DNA from: Lachnoanaerobaculum sanguinis
GTDB lineage: Bacteria; Bacillota; Clostridia; Lachnospirales; Lachnospiraceae
Length of the DNA: 64,000 bases
Reading direction: 5' to 3'
NCBI RefSeq assembly: GCF_033242365.1
Contig: NZ_BTHK01000006.1
Span: 1 to 64,000 of the forward strand
Part shown: one piece after another, positions 32,912 to 42,009 of the stretch
Numbering within the stretch: the first letter of the stretch is position 1
How the letters are laid out: the number at the start of each line of letters is the position of its first letter
Notes under the pieces: model-generated
Seen by the model: only the letters and a program-made list of their open reading frames with translations
Databases searched by the model: none
What the model was told of the DNA's origin: nothing
Made by a program: the position numbers and the translations under genes

Positions 32912-35080
32912 TTATAAATGCAGTACTCTATCCGCAATCTCCTGAGTTCTTCCCTGGTTCCAGAACTGTGTTCCTATATAACCGCAGGTTCTTCTTGCCA
33001 CATTAAGCTTACTTTGATCCGTATTTCCGCATTTCGGGCATTTCCATACAAGCTTACCCGCATCTTTAACGATCTTTATCTCTCCGTCAAATCCACACTC
33101 CTGACAGTAGTCTGACTTGGTATTCAGCTCGGCATACATTATATTGTCATAGATAAATCCAAGCAAACTCATTACCGCCTCAAGGTTATCCTGCATATTC
33201 GGAACCTCTACATAACTGATGGCACCGCCCGGTGAAAGTTTTTGGAATTCACTCTCAAACTTAAGCTTTGTAAATGCATCAATATCCTCAGATACATGTA
33301 CATGATAGCTGTTTGTAATATAGTTTTTATCTGTGATACCTTCTATAATGCCGAATCTCTTTTGAAGTGACTTGGCAAATTTGTATGTTGTGGACTCAAG
33401 CGGTGTACCATATGGTGAATAATCAATATTCTCCGCCTGCTTCCATTCATTACATTTATCATTCATCTTCTGCATTACGCTGAGTGCAAAAGGCTTTGCC
33501 ACATCATCTGTATGGCTCTTTCCGGTCATATACTTTACGCACTCATAAAGTCCTGCATATCCAAGGCTTATAGTTGAATATCCTCCATACAAAAGCTTAT
33601 CTATCGGCTCACCCTTCTTTAATCTCGAAAGAGCTCCATGCTGCCAGAGTATCGGTGCCACATCTGAAGGTGTTCCAAGCAATCTCTCATGTCTTGCTCT
33701 AAGTGCACGGTGGCAAAGCTCAAGTCTTTCCTCAAAGATATTCCAAAACTTTGTAGTATCTCCGCCTGATGAAAGTGCCACATCTACAAGATTTATAGTT
33801 ACAACACCCTGGTTGAATCTGCCGTAGTATTTAGGCCTTCCGTTCTCGTCCACATAGGGTGTTAAGAAACTTCTGCATCCCATAGGTGTGTAGCAGTTTC
33901 CGTTGCCGTTTTTATCCACCTTATACTCAAACATCTTCTTTTCCGAAACATAATCAGGTACAAGTCTCTTTGCGGTACATTTTGCCGCAAGCTTTGTAAG
34001 ATGGTAATATCTGGTTCCCGGGCGAATATTGTCCTCTTCTAAAACATAGATAAGTTTTGGGAATGCAGGTGTTACCCATACACCATCCTCATTCTTCACA
34101 CCCTGATATCTCTGCCTTATCATTTCTTCAACAATAAGTGCAAGATCTTCTTTTTCTCTTTCATTCTTTGCTTCATTCAAGTACATAAATACTGTGATAA
34201 ACGGAGCCTGACCGTTTGTAGTCATCAAAGTCACTACTTGATACTGTATAGTCTGTACACCCTTTGTGATTTCTCTGCGAAGTCTGTTCTCAATAATCTC
34301 TTCTTTTCTTTCAGTAGACACATTTAATCCGTACATCTCGGATTCCACTTCATCACGGATCTTTTGTCTGCTTATATCCACAAAAGGAGCAAGATGTGTA
34401 AGAGAAATACTCTGTCCGCCATACTGGCTTGAAGCTACCTGCGCAATTATTTGTGTAGCGATATTGCAGGCTGTTGAAAAACTATGTGGCTTTTCTATAA
34501 ATGTGCCTGATATCACGGTTCCGTTTTGAAGCATATCCTCAAGATTTACAAGATCACAGTTGTGCATATGCTGTGCAAAATAATCCGCATCGTGGAAGTG
34601 AAGAATACCTGTCTTATGAGCTTCCACTATCTCACCGTCAAGAAGTATTCTTTCTGTGAGATCCTTTGAAACCTCTCCGGCCATATAATCTCTTTGCACT
34701 GAGGCAACAGTAGGATTCTTATTTGAGTTCTCCTGCTTTACTTCCTCATTATCACATTCTATAAGCGCCAATATCTTATCATCTGTTGTATTTTGTTTTC
34801 TCTTTATACTCTGAACATATCTGTATGTAATATATCTTCTGGCTACCTCATAAGCATTCTCTCTCATGATGCCGTCCTCTACCATATCCTGTATTTCTTC
34901 CACGCTCATCGCACGGTTCATACTCATGCACTGATTCTCTACAGTATTGGCAATACGGTCAACCTGGGCTTTCTTCAACTTATCATCTTCACCTACTACA
35001 GCATTTGCTTTATAGATTGCAGCAATAATTTTTGAAATATCAAAATCAACTTCAGCGCCGCTTCTTTTAATGATTCTCAT
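32912..35080 (-). CDS. nrdD: Anaerobic (class III) ribonucleoside-triphosphate reductase
   Basis: This 722-residue enzyme makes dNTPs without oxygen. An ATP-cone regulatory domain (about residues 1-95, RSGAEVDFDISKI) precedes the large catalytic barrel. The C-terminus has a zinc ribbon, with CQECG and CPKCG, and the glycyl-radical site RRTCGYIGTQFWNQGR, with the radical Gly at residue 703. Its activase NrdG is encoded at 24157-24705. A pair of NrdR-type boxes lies 100-147 bases upstream, which implies repression by NrdR. The gene ends at a strong terminator. Confidence 0.97.
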   Translation of the reverse strand: MRIIKRSGAEVDFDISKIIAAIYKANAVVGEDDKLKKAQVDRIANTVENQCMSMNRAMSVEEIQDMVEDGIMRENAYEVARRYITYRYVQSIKRKQNTTDDKILALIECDNEEVKQENSNKNPTVASVQRDYMAGEVSKDLTERILLDGEIVEAHKTGILHFHDADYFAQHMHNCDLVNLEDMLQNGTVISGTFIEKPHSFSTACNIATQIIAQVASSQYGGQSISLTHLAPFVDISRQKIRDEVESEMYGLNVSTERKEEIIENRLRREITKGVQTIQYQVVTLMTTNGQAPFITVFMYLNEAKNEREKEDLALIVEEMIRQRYQGVKNEDGVWVTPAFPKLIYVLEEDNIRPGTRYYHLTKLAAKCTAKRLVPDYVSEKKMFEYKVDKNGNGNCYTPMGCRSFLTPYVDENGRPKYYGRFNQGVVTINLVDVALSSGGDTTKFWNIFEERLELCHRALRARHERLLGTPSDVAPILWQHGALSRLKKGEPIDKLLYGGYSTISLGYAGLYECVKYMTGKSHTDDVAKPFALSVMQKMNDKCNEWKQAENIDYSPYGTPLESTTYKFAKSLQKRFGIIEGITDKNYITNSYHVHVSEDIDAFTKLKFESEFQKLSPGGAISYVEVPNMQDNLEAVMSLLGFIYDNIMYAELNTKSDYCQECGFDGEIKIVKDAGKLVWKCPKCGNTDQSKLNVARRTCGYIGTQFWNQGRTQEIADRVLHL

Positions 35081-35179
35081 GTCGGTAACCTCTCTTTATT
35101 ATTACATAGTATCTGCTTATTGTCGCAGTTCTTATAAGTACCTTTTTAAGAGTATATAACTCTCTCGAATTCATAGTAT

Positions 35180-35227
35180 ACACAATATATTGTGCTTGGT
35201 CAACGACTTTATTACCACATGGTGTAA
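35180..35227 (-). promoter_or_regulatory. Pair of NrdR boxes upstream of nrdD
   Basis: ACACAATATATTGTGC at 35180-35195 fits the known NrdR consensus (ACACWATATATWGTGT). A weaker match, TTACCACATGGTGTAA, lies at 35212-35227. Their centres are 32 bases apart, the three-turn spacing known for NrdR box pairs. Confidence 0.8.
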
Positions 35228-35355
35228 GCAGCGGTATGAACATTAAACAGGAAAAATCGACGAAAATTTGCAAAAAAAATTTCAACTGTGGTATTATTGA
35301 GTTAAAAGCAATATAAATATTACATAATAATAATATATTTTTAGAAAGGATAATT

Positions 35356-36294
35356 ATGTCGGAAAATGTAAAATGGCCGGGGCCTGCAGGACTTATTCCT
35401 GTAACAAGCGGTAAGGCGGAAGATGCAAATGTGCACAACAGAAACTATTTAAATAATATTCTTGTGGAGATGAGAATCATTGATGCAATACTTCCCGATA
35501 AGCATAAAAAAATATTCGGGACTGAATTTGACTCTCCGATAATGATGCCTGCTTTTTCTCATTTGAATAAGGTCGGCAAGGACGGCAAAAAGCCTATGCT
35601 TGAATATGCAAAGGCTGCAAAGAGCTTAAATATACTCAATTGGGTAGGCATGGAGCCGGATGACGAATTTAAAGAAATAGCGGATACAGGAGCCAAAACT
35701 GTCAGAATTATAAAACCTTTTGCCGACCATGATATAATATTTGAGCAGATAGAGTTTGCAAAAAAATGCGGTGCCGTCGCTGTGGGTGTGGATATTGACC
35801 ATGTTCCCGGAACGGACGGGAAATATGATATAGTTGACGGTATAGCAATGGGTCCGGTTACTCAAAGCGATTTGGAAGAATATGCAAAATTTGCAAAAAT
35901 ACCTTTTGTGGCTAAAGGAGTTTTATCGCTTCAAGATGCCGCAAAGGCAAAACAGGCGGGCTGCAGTGCTATAGTAGTATCTCACCACCACGGTCGCATT
36001 CCTTTCGGTATACCTCCCGTTATGATACTTCCCGATATAAAGAATGAAATAAGCGGTATGGAGATATTTGTAGACTGTTCAATAGATACAGGATATGATG
36101 CCTACAAGGCTTTGGCACTTGGTGCAGATGCCGTATCTGTCGGCAGGGGGATACTTTCTCCACTTTTAAAGGAGGGGGAAAGCGGCGTCATTGAAAAAAT
36201 AAACAAAATGAATGAAGAACTTTCAGAGCTTATGATGTATACAGGTGTGAAAGATACAAACTCATTCGATCCTTCGGTTTTATATATAAGATAA
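35356..36294 (+). CDS. FMN-dependent alpha-hydroxy-acid dehydrogenase family protein
   Basis: This 312-residue TIM-barrel protein resembles lactate dehydrogenases/oxidases of the FMN group. SPIMMPAFSHLNKVG is the first FMN-binding strand, IPFVAKGVLSLQDA carries the Lys contacting FMN N1, and FVDCSIDTGYDAYKALALGADAVSVGRG holds the phosphate-binding end. The catalytic segment reads VVSHHHGRIPFG, where classical members have SNHGGRQ, so the base His may be kept but the surroundings differ. It stands alone on the plus strand with its own terminator. Substrate is unknown; lactate is only one possibility. Confidence 0.8.
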   Translation: MSENVKWPGPAGLIPVTSGKAEDANVHNRNYLNNILVEMRIIDAILPDKHKKIFGTEFDSPIMMPAFSHLNKVGKDGKKPMLEYAKAAKSLNILNWVGMEPDDEFKEIADTGAKTVRIIKPFADHDIIFEQIEFAKKCGAVAVGVDIDHVPGTDGKYDIVDGIAMGPVTQSDLEEYAKFAKIPFVAKGVLSLQDAAKAKQAGCSAIVVSHHHGRIPFGIPPVMILPDIKNEISGMEIFVDCSIDTGYDAYKALALGADAVSVGRGILSPLLKEGESGVIEKINKMNEELSELMMYTGVKDTNSFDPSVLYIR

Positions 36295-36300
36295 AAATAC

Positions 36301-36346
36301 AGGCTTTATTTTTCAATATTTTATATTGTAAAATAAGGCCTTTTTA
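36301..36346 (+). terminator. Terminator of the alpha-hydroxy-acid dehydrogenase gene
   Basis: GGCTTTATTTTTCAATA pairs with TATTGTAAAATAAGGCC. TTTTT follows. Confidence 0.8.
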
Positions 36347-36350
36347 AATT

Positions 36351-36396
36351 TGAAACTCATTTTCATTTTCTCTTGACATATCCCTTTCTCTTTTAT
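36351..36396 (+). promoter_or_regulatory. Fur-like operator and promoter of the ABC transporter operon
   Basis: TGAAACTCATTTTCA (36351-36365) is a 7-1-7 inverted repeat whose reverse complement matches the Fur-box form TGATAATGATTATCA at 12 of 15 positions. The -35 TTGACA follows at 36373-36378, with TATATT/TATTCT-like -10 choices 15-17 bases on. This layout suggests metal-dependent repression. Confidence 0.55.
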
Positions 36397-36460
36397 ATTC
36401 TATTATCATGTTTACAGCTTTGCTTAAACAAATAAATTTTACCTTTTCTTGGTGGAAAAA

Positions 36461-37411
36461 TTGTTTAAATATATTTTAAAAAGATTATTATCATTAATTC
36501 CTATACTTATAGGTATAAGCTTTATATCATTTGCGCTTATCTATTTCACCGGTGGTGATGCGGTGGCGGTAAGATATGAAGCCATAGGTGGAGTGCTTTC
36601 TCCGGAACTTATAAATCAAAAGAGGGAAGAACTTGGTTTAAACCGTCCTTTTATCGTTCAATATATCAGTTGGCTTTTGGGGGTGGTTCAAGGTGATATG
36701 GGTATCAGCTATGTATCGGGAAAACCGGTATTTGGCTATATTTTCTCTAAATTACCGAATACTCTCTTACTTAGTATCAGCTCTTTACTTACTACCCTAA
36801 TTATCTCCCTGCCGCTTGGTATACTTTCAGCGGTAAAGAAAAACTCTGTATTTGACAATATTATAAAGGCGCTGTCATTTATAGGCAATTCTCTGCCAAA
36901 CTTTTTTGTGGCGCTTGTGCTTTCATATATATTTGCATTACAGTTAAAGATTCTTCCGGTAATTTCACAGGGAACAAGTATAAAAAGTCTGATACTTCCC
37001 ACGCTTACTCTTGCACTGGCAATGAGCGCAAAGTATATAAGGCAGATTCGTGCACTTATTATATCGGAGCTCTCAAAACCTTATGTGACCGGAGCAAGAG
37101 CCAGAGGTATAAAAGAAAATACGATCATATTCTTTAATGTACTGAGGCTTACATCTCTCACTCTCATCACATTGATGTCACTGAGTTTCGGAAGTCTACT
37201 TGGCGGAAGCTCCATTGTTGAGAGTATCTTCATGTGGGACGGAATCGGAAAGCTGGCTATTGAATCTATAAATTTACGTGACTATCCTGTGATTTTGGCT
37301 TATGTACTGTGGATGGCATTTATATATGTATTTATAAATTTAATGTCGGATATTTCATATTATTTCTTGGATCCGAGACTTAGAATCGGAGGTGGAAAAT
37401 ATGCGAACTGA
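36461..37411 (+). CDS. Peptide/nickel-class ABC transporter permease (DppB/NikB-like)
   Basis: This protein of about 316 residues has six helices and the DppB/OppB/NikB pattern. The start FKYILKRLLSLIPILIGISF is typical, and GARARGIKENTIIFFNVLR is the cytoplasmic EAA-like loop. The frame extends to a TTG at 36449, but GGTGG at 36451-36455 is well placed for the TTG at 36461, so I choose this rare start. It overlaps the next permease gene by 11 bases. It is the first gene of a five-gene operon. Confidence 0.88.
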   Translation: MFKYILKRLLSLIPILIGISFISFALIYFTGGDAVAVRYEAIGGVLSPELINQKREELGLNRPFIVQYISWLLGVVQGDMGISYVSGKPVFGYIFSKLPNTLLLSISSLLTTLIISLPLGILSAVKKNSVFDNIIKALSFIGNSLPNFFVALVLSYIFALQLKILPVISQGTSIKSLILPTLTLALAMSAKYIRQIRALIISELSKPYVTGARARGIKENTIIFFNVLRLTSLTLITLMSLSFGSLLGGSSIVESIFMWDGIGKLAIESINLRDYPVILAYVLWMAFIYVFINLMSDISYYFLDPRLRIGGGKYAN

Positions 37412-38195
37412 AAAATTAATCTTTCCGTCTTTTTTGGTGATTGCATTGCTTATATTTGCATTCTTTTCTCCAATGCTTACACCTTTTGATATCACAGCAC
37501 AAAACCTGATGAAGGCAAAATCTCCCCCGTCCTTTCCTCATATAATGGGAACGGATATATATGGCAGAGATATGTTTTCAAGAGTGATTGCCGCAGCAAG
37601 AATCAGTATATTTTCAGCTTTGGCGGTAGTACTTTTGATGGCTGTTATCGGTGTGGTAATCGGAATCTTTTGCGGATATCTCGGAGGGATTGCAGACACT
37701 TTACTTATGCGTGTATCGGATATATTTTTGGCGTTTCCGGGACTTGTGCTTGCGATTGCCACTGCAGGACTTTTTAAAAACGGTGTATTCGGGGCGATAA
37801 TAGCGCTTGCCTCCGTGGGATGGCCAAGATATGCAAGACTCTCAAGAGGTCTTGTACTGTCTACAAAAACCTCCACATATATAAATGCCGCAAAAATAAG
37901 CGGCAGTGATACGATACAAATAGTGTTTACGGAAATACTTCCAAATATTATAGGACCGATAGTAGTGACGGCAAGCCTTGATATAGGTACAAGCCTTATG
38001 GAAATGTCCGCCCTGTCATTTTTGGGACTTGGTGCCACCCCTCCCACTCCTGAATGGGGAAGCATGATAAGTGAAAGCAGGAGTTTGCTTCAGATAACTC
38101 CATGGATCACACTTTCACCGGGAATTGCCATCTTTATTACAGTCTCTATATTCAATATATTCGGTGAATCACTTAGAGATTACTTCAACGTATAA
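37401..38195 (+). CDS. Peptide/nickel-class ABC transporter permease (DppC/NikC-like)
   Basis: This 264-residue partner permease has an N-terminal helix, then IMGTDIYGRDMFSRVIAAARISI, a family hallmark, and the loop AAKISGSDTIQIVFTEILPNIIGPI. A GTG at 37392 is in frame, but the ATG at 37401 has GGAGGTGG at proper distance. It ends 86 bases before the binding protein. That gap has an ACGG/CCGT hairpin at 38231-38254 and a good AAAGGAG site. Confidence 0.9.
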   Translation: MRTEKLIFPSFLVIALLIFAFFSPMLTPFDITAQNLMKAKSPPSFPHIMGTDIYGRDMFSRVIAAARISIFSALAVVLLMAVIGVVIGIFCGYLGGIADTLLMRVSDIFLAFPGLVLAIATAGLFKNGVFGAIIALASVGWPRYARLSRGLVLSTKTSTYINAAKISGSDTIQIVFTEILPNIIGPIVVTASLDIGTSLMEMSALSFLGLGATPPTPEWGSMISESRSLLQITPWITLSPGIAIFITVSIFNIFGESLRDYFNV

Positions 38196-38281
38196 ATTAA
38201 TATACTTTTGAAATTATTAAACAATACATAAACGGTTAAACAGATGTTTATCCGTAAATATATAAAGGAGTTTTTACATAC

Positions 38282-39862
38282 ATGAAAAAACAAATAAAAT
38301 TACTTTCTGTTGCCTTCAGTGCCGCTCTGCTTCTGGGTGCGTGCACCTCTTCTTCAAAAACTTTGTCTGAGAGCTCGGCAGGTTCCGAAACCTCGTCGGT
38401 TTCATCAGATACTTCCGATACTGCAAAGACTCTTGTATACGGCACCGGCAGTTACGGTGTGGGTATGTCCGATGCAGGTCTTAATCCTCATGAGGACTAC
38501 TCGGGATGGAGCTGTGTACGATATGGTGTCGGTGAGACATTGTTCAGATTAAATGAAGATATAGAGCTTGTACCATGGCTTGCCGATTCTTATAAGTTCT
38601 TAGATGATAATACTCTTGAAGTTGTGATTAAAGACGGAATCAATTTTTCATCAGGCAGAAAGCTTGATGCAGCCGCCGCAAAAGAATGTTTTGAAGATTT
38701 GATAGCGGTACATGACAGAGCACCTAAGGATATGAAGATACAGGAAATAAAGGCTGACGGTCAAACACTCACATTTGTAACTACCGAACCGAATCCTGCT
38801 CTTTTAAACTTCCTTGCGGAGCCTTATACCGCAATTATAGATATGCAGGCAGGTGTGGATACAAGCAAGAATGTTTCAGGTACAGGTCCTTACAAAGCAA
38901 CCGCAGTGTCTGACAGTGAAATAAGCCTTGTATCAAGAGATGACTACTGGGGCGGTGAAGTATCAAAGAAAAACATCACTGTAAAGTCTATCACAGACGG
39001 TGACACATTGACTATGGGACTTCAGTCGGGAGAGCTTGATGCAACCTCCGGACTTCCTTATGCAAGCTACCCGCTTTTTGAAAATGACAATTACAATATA
39101 AACTCTGTGGCTACAAGCAGAGCATTCTTCCTGCAGTTAAACTTTGACAATGAACTTCTCGCAGATAAAAACATCAGATCCGCCATAGCTATGGCCATTG
39201 ATAAAGAAGGCTTTGTAAATGTTTTGCTTGGCGGTCATGGAAAAGTTGCAAACGGACCGTTCCCTATGAAGGATAGCGAAAACCCGACATATAGTTTTTC
39301 TCCTGAAAAGTCAAAGGAGTTACTTGCAAACGCAGGATGGAGTGACAGTGATAATGACGGATATGTAGATAAGGACGGTAAAAATTTAGAACTTAACTAC
39401 ATCACATATCCCGGAAGAACCGAGCTTCCTATACTTGCACAAAGTATACAGGCAAACTTAAAGGATATCGGTATCAAGCTTAATATAAACAGTACGGAGA
39501 ATTATCTTGAGGTTATGAAGGACAGCACTACATGGGATATCTTCGGCAGTGCAATGGTTACAAATCCTACCGGAAACAAGGGATATTTCTTTGATATGAC
39601 TTCTCTTACCGAGTCACCAAAGAACAGAGGACATTACTCAAATGCCGAACTTGACGAACTTGCCAAAACTCTTTCCACAACATTTGAAAATGAAAAACGT
39701 GAAGAGATTGCAAAAAAGATGAGCGATATTTTAGTGGATGATTGCGGTTTTATATTTGTTTCACACTTACAGATGAGTCTTGTAAGCAAGAAAAATATAA
39801 AAGGTCTTACTCCTATGCCAAGTGACTATTATGAATTCAGTAAGGATCTGGTAATCGAATAA
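38282..39862 (+). CDS. ABC transporter solute-binding lipoprotein, SBP_bac_5 (peptide/nickel) family
   Basis: This 526-residue lipoprotein has the lipobox LLLGACTSSS and a Ser-rich linker, followed by an extracytoplasmic binding domain of the DppA/OppA/NikA family. The family-typical opening is LNPHEDYSGWSCVRYGVGETLF, and GTGPYKATAVSDSEISLVSRDDYWGG is the conserved mid-region. The overall architecture suits dipeptides, nickel chelates or metallophores. The Fur-like operator upstream favours a metal complex, but ligand residues could not be assigned. It overlaps the next gene by one base. Confidence 0.85.
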   Translation: MKKQIKLLSVAFSAALLLGACTSSSKTLSESSAGSETSSVSSDTSDTAKTLVYGTGSYGVGMSDAGLNPHEDYSGWSCVRYGVGETLFRLNEDIELVPWLADSYKFLDDNTLEVVIKDGINFSSGRKLDAAAAKECFEDLIAVHDRAPKDMKIQEIKADGQTLTFVTTEPNPALLNFLAEPYTAIIDMQAGVDTSKNVSGTGPYKATAVSDSEISLVSRDDYWGGEVSKKNITVKSITDGDTLTMGLQSGELDATSGLPYASYPLFENDNYNINSVATSRAFFLQLNFDNELLADKNIRSAIAMAIDKEGFVNVLLGGHGKVANGPFPMKDSENPTYSFSPEKSKELLANAGWSDSDNDGYVDKDGKNLELNYITYPGRTELPILAQSIQANLKDIGIKLNINSTENYLEVMKDSTTWDIFGSAMVTNPTGNKGYFFDMTSLTESPKNRGHYSNAELDELAKTLSTTFENEKREEIAKKMSDILVDDCGFIFVSHLQMSLVSKKNIKGLTPMPSDYYEFSKDLVIE

Positions 39863-40626
39863 TGAAAGAACTTTTGAAATTTGAGAATATAAATATTTCA
39901 TATGAAAAAAGACAAGTTTTATATGATCTGTCATTTTCTCTTAACTCCGGTGAGATTCTGGGTGTAGTCGGAAACAGCGGTTGTGGAAAATCCACATTGC
40001 TAAAGAGTATCTTGGGGCTTTCAGGCCCCAAAGTACTTTCCGGTAATATTTTTTTTGAAAACGAAGATCTGTTATCACTTAATGCTTCTGAAATGAGGAG
40101 AATTCGCGGTAATCGTATCAGTATGGTTTTTCAGGAATCCGGTATTCATACCAATCCTTTAAAAACTATAGGTGACACTGTTTTTGAAAGTATGAAAGCA
40201 CATAAACAGATTTCAAAAGAAGAAGCTCTTGATATTGCAACAGGCATCTTTGAAAACCTCTCATTACCTGACCCGAAAAGGATTTTGAGAGCATACCCAT
40301 TTGAGCTTTCAGGCGGTATGAATCAAAGAGTGGGTATAGCGCTTGCCATGCTGAACAGACCTTCTTTAATTTTAGCCGATGAGCCTACCAGTGCACTTGA
40401 TCCTATAGTTGCTGTGCAAATAGTGAATGAGCTGAAATCACTGCGTGAAAAGTACAATACAGCTGTTATACTTGTAACCCATAATATAAAAATAGCAAAA
40501 AGTATCACAGACAGGATATTGGTATTAAATAACGGTAAAACGGTTGATTACGGAAAAACATGTGACGTACTCTCCTCTCCTAAAAATGATTTCACAAAGG
40601 AGCTGATACTTTCCGCTTTCGGTTAG
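39862..40626 (+). CDS. ABC transporter ATPase (DppD/NikD-like)
   Basis: This 254-residue ATPase shows Walker A GNSGCGKST, signature LSGGMNQRVGIA (Met where Gln-type residues are usual) and Walker B LILADEPTSALDP, followed by the H-loop VTHNIKIAKS. It is shorter than typical DppD (about 325 residues) and lacks the C-terminal oligopeptide extension with its cysteine cluster, which fits the NikD size. The start shares a base with the SBP stop (TAATG). Confidence 0.9.
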   Translation: MKELLKFENINISYEKRQVLYDLSFSLNSGEILGVVGNSGCGKSTLLKSILGLSGPKVLSGNIFFENEDLLSLNASEMRRIRGNRISMVFQESGIHTNPLKTIGDTVFESMKAHKQISKEEALDIATGIFENLSLPDPKRILRAYPFELSGGMNQRVGIALAMLNRPSLILADEPTSALDPIVAVQIVNELKSLREKYNTAVILVTHNIKIAKSITDRILVLNNGKTVDYGKTCDVLSSPKNDFTKELILSAFG

Positions 40627-40651
40627 GGTATCTCTTTATTTCGGAGTATAT

Positions 40652-41404
40652 ATGAATGATATTTTAATTATAAACAAACTTACAAAACAATTTGACGGCG
40701 AGAAAAAGCCAAGTATTGAAAATATCGATCTTACATTAAAATCGGGACGATGCCTTGGCGTTGTAGGTGAAAGCGGTTCAGGAAAAAGCACACTTGCAAG
40801 AGCAATAACAGGTTTGATACCGGTAACATCCGGAGAAGTTATATTTGACGGCAAATGTATCAGTAAATTTTCAGCCTCACAGTACAGGAGAATATACAAA
40901 GATTTACAAATGATTTTTCAGCTTCCGAGGGAGAGCTTTAATCCTGTCAGAAGCCTTGGTGAGAGTATAGTTTTAAACCTGAAAAACTTCGGTTTTAGAG
41001 GTAATTATAAAAACAAAGCGATATCTCTTTTAAACCGCTGTGGTCTTGATTCTTCTTTCTATAGTAAATATCCCGGTGAAGTCAGCGGAGGTGAATGTCA
41101 AAGGGCCGCTATTGCCAGAGCCATCGCCTGCTCACCAAAACTTCTTATCTGTGATGAAGCCACCTCGGCACTTGATATGATAGTTCAAAGAAAAATAATA
41201 TCACTGCTGGGTGAACTGAAGGATGAATTGGGAATGGCAATACTTTTTATCTGCCATGATATATCTTTGGTTCATTATATGTGTGATGACGTAGCCGTGA
41301 TGAAGGACGGTCATATAGTGGAAAAAGATGTTACAAGCAGAATAATACACCGCCCGCAAAATGAATATACCAAGGCACTTATAGAAGCATCCGATGTATA
41401 CTGA
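40652..41404 (+). CDS. ABC transporter ATPase (DppF/NikE-like)
   Basis: This 250-residue ATPase has Walker A GESGSGKST, Q-loop MIFQLPRESFNPVRSLGE, signature VSGGECQRAAIARA and Walker B LLICDEATSALD, with H-loop ICHDISLVHYM. Size and order match NikE. It is the last gene of the operon; the terminator overlaps its 3' end. Together, the five genes encode two permeases, one binder and two ATPases, a full importer. Confidence 0.9.
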   Translation: MNDILIINKLTKQFDGEKKPSIENIDLTLKSGRCLGVVGESGSGKSTLARAITGLIPVTSGEVIFDGKCISKFSASQYRRIYKDLQMIFQLPRESFNPVRSLGESIVLNLKNFGFRGNYKNKAISLLNRCGLDSSFYSKYPGEVSGGECQRAAIARAIACSPKLLICDEATSALDMIVQRKIISLLGELKDELGMAILFICHDISLVHYMCDDVAVMKDGHIVEKDVTSRIIHRPQNEYTKALIEASDVY

Positions 41405-41424
41405 TTTATCGGATGCTGTTTTTA
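41387..41424 (+). terminator. Terminator of the ABC transporter operon
   Basis: GCATCCGAT (inside the last codons) pairs with ATCGGATGC. TGTTTTTATT follows. Confidence 0.85.
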
Positions 41425-41556
41425 TTAAACATATGTAAAATCACCTTAATAAAAGTATAATAATATCGCTTAAAATATCCGGTATGAAACAGCTTGAATC
41501 CAAATAGAGTTTATGCTATAAATTACAAAGATTATTGAAAGGAGTGCAAGTATCAT

Positions 41557-42006
41557 ATGAATTTTTATACTCTGGATTATATTATAGAACACCAGTCTAC
41601 CGATATGATTATCAGATCCACTTTTATCATTCTTCTCTTAGCTATCTTTATAATTACAGGCTTTCGCTTTATGAAGGATAGAATGAAAACAAGGCTTAGA
41701 GACATTTCCATAGGTATTGCCGTTTTTACATTTATACTTTTGGGAATTCATGTGGAAAATTATACTAAAAACCACAAAGACTTTTCCCAGTCACATGTAT
41801 TTGTAAAATTTATAGAGAGTGTAGCTACGGATGCACATGTATCACCTGAAGAAATAATGGTAAATTCCACCACTTTAAAAGACGGTATTATAGTCCGCTA
41901 CAATGAAGAGGACTATACGGTACATCTGAACAATGACAATAATTCCTACACTTTGCAGCGTACACATGTAATAGATCATAATGTATATATAAACGGTGAG
42001 AGGTAA
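41557..42006 (+). CDS. DUF3290 family membrane protein
   Basis: This 149-residue protein has two helices (about residues 20-40 and 48-66) and an extracytoplasmic or cytosolic C-terminal domain with VSPEEIMVNSTTLKDGIIVRYNEEDYTVHL. This matches DUF3290 proteins, which are usually encoded next to a DUF421 gene, as here, 3 bases away. The function of the pair is unknown. AAAGGAGTG precedes the start. Confidence 0.85.
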   Translation: MNFYTLDYIIEHQSTDMIIRSTFIILLLAIFIITGFRFMKDRMKTRLRDISIGIAVFTFILLGIHVENYTKNHKDFSQSHVFVKFIESVATDAHVSPEEIMVNSTTLKDGIIVRYNEEDYTVHLNNDNNSYTLQRTHVIDHNVYINGER

Positions 42007-42009
42007 TTT

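Noticed and set aside
32696..32917. 73-residue plus-strand open frame
   Set aside because: It overlaps the decayed IS1182 transposase and the nrdD terminator in a different frame and shows no family features.
35067..35438. 123-residue minus-strand open frame
   Set aside because: It covers the nrdD promoter with its NrdR boxes and the start of the plus-strand dehydrogenase gene; no ribosome site.
37538..38065. 175-residue frame antisense to the DppC-like permease
   Set aside because: It mirrors the permease codons and lacks a ribosome site.
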